16,193 nt of DNA, from the NCBI GenBank assembly GCA_025454275.1, contig JALOOS010000007.1:1-16193 (forward strand). Direction: 5' to 3'. A program made the translations under genes and the position numbers. Below are positions 16,004 through 16,193 of the stretch, piece after piece. Each line of letters begins with the position of its first letter. Within the stretch, counting starts at the first letter, position 1. This DNA comes from Desulfobacterales bacterium (GTDB taxonomy: Bacteria > Desulfobacterota > Desulfobacteria > Desulfobacterales > SpSt-501). Under the pieces are notes generated by a model. It worked only from the letters and a program-made list of their open reading frames with translations, was not told the DNA's origin and did no database searches.

Positions 16004-16036
16004 AAAAAAACCCGATCCGTAATGGATCGGGTTTTT
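16004..16036. terminator. Bidirectional Rho-independent terminator
   Basis: CCCGATCC (16011-16018) and GGATCGGG (16024-16031) form a perfect eight-bp stem with a five-base loop. It is flanked by seven A on the left and five T on the right, which can extend the stem and give a U-run in either direction. It lies 4 bp after the formate dehydrogenase stop and between convergent genes, so it probably serves both. Confidence 0.92.
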
Positions 16037-16056
16037 GTTTCCGGGATTTATGTTTT

Positions 16057-16077
16057 TTACTCGTTACTCGTTACTCA
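16057..16077 (+). repeat. Short tandem repeat, three copies of a 7-mer
   Basis: TTACTCG, TTACTCG and TTACTCA follow one another directly, then decay into a CATCAC-rich stretch up to the stop codon of the minus-strand gene. Read on the minus strand it supplies several in-frame stops after the gene. It resembles intergenic microsatellite-like sequence; no function is apparent. Confidence 0.75.
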
Positions 16078-16086
16078 TCACTTCCA

Positions 16087-16193
16087 TCACTCTTCCTCTT
16101 TGGTCTCCGGCATCAGGACGTCGGCCAGCTCCTCGCCGAGATAGGCGCGTTCGTTCGGGCCGAGGATCCCCATCGAGAGGCAGATGAAGGTCC
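16087..16193 (-). CDS. C-terminal end of an unidentified convergent gene (partial)
   Basis: On the minus strand an open frame enters from the window edge and ends with TGA at 16089-16087. The visible 34 residues include CLSMGILGPNERAYLGEEL and end in an acidic ETKEEE tail. Codon third positions are GC-rich like the neighbours, and the frame is followed by a good terminator, so a real gene end is likely. I do not recognise the family from this fragment. The convergent layout means it is not part of the formate dehydrogenase transcript. Confidence 0.65.
   Translation of the reverse strand, partial: TFICLSMGILGPNERAYLGEELADVLMPETKEEE

Noticed and set aside
1..16193. CRISPR arrays, tRNA or rRNA genes, insertion sequences, attachment sites
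   Set aside because: No regularly spaced long repeats, tRNA-like folds, transposase or integrase frames, or terminal inverted repeats were seen. The 42-bp-spaced 12-mers number only three and are too short for CRISPR repeats.

Overview
This is a GC-rich, tightly packed bacterial window. The most informative gene is a formate dehydrogenase read through an in-frame UGA (selenocysteine), with a SECIS-like hairpin directly downstream. That gene, the high GC content and the RNase D/ThrRS neighbourhood suggest an anaerobe with selenocysteine machinery, perhaps a Desulfobacterota-type organism. This taxonomic guess is inference; no rRNA or other marker is present.

Layout. (1) Positions 1-10354, minus strand: a compact run of co-directional genes reading right to left. 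In order they are RNase D, a histidine phosphatase, a NodB-type deacetylase, a family-28-like glycosyltransferase, a short FtsX-type permease, a LolD/MacB-type ATPase, a 1638-residue FtsX-type permease with a peptidase-M28-like ectodomain, and the start of another gene leaving the window. Three of the junctions are ATGA stop/start overlaps and the others are gaps of 7-48 bp, so the run is probably one transcription unit. (2) Positions 10355-10518: a 164-bp divergent promoter region with a 12-bp motif repeated three times at exactly 42-bp steps. (3) Positions 10519-13130, plus strand: thrS, a translationally coupled small cysteine-rich protein, and a VanZ-like membrane protein. (4) Positions 13131-15999: a strong candidate promoter, then the selenoprotein formate dehydrogenase alpha subunit. 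(5) Positions 16000-16193: a bidirectional terminator, a small tandem repeat, and the C-terminus of an unidentified convergent gene.

How the genes work together. The minus-strand operon couples an RNA-processing enzyme to carbohydrate-modifying enzymes (phosphatase, deacetylase, glycosyltransferase) and to an unusual asymmetric ABC system of the MacB/LolCDE/FtsX mechanotransmission type. An envelope or glycoconjugate role is plausible but not shown. The ABC system pairs a minimal permease that lacks the usual periplasmic domain with a giant permease. The giant one carries a PA-like/M28-like ectodomain whose metal and catalytic residues look degraded, and a cytoplasmic tail with four cysteines at exact five-residue spacing. 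This is the best candidate for something little described. The formate dehydrogenase has its own promoter and terminator, and no NuoF-type or other electron-transfer partner is visible here, so its partner must be encoded elsewhere.
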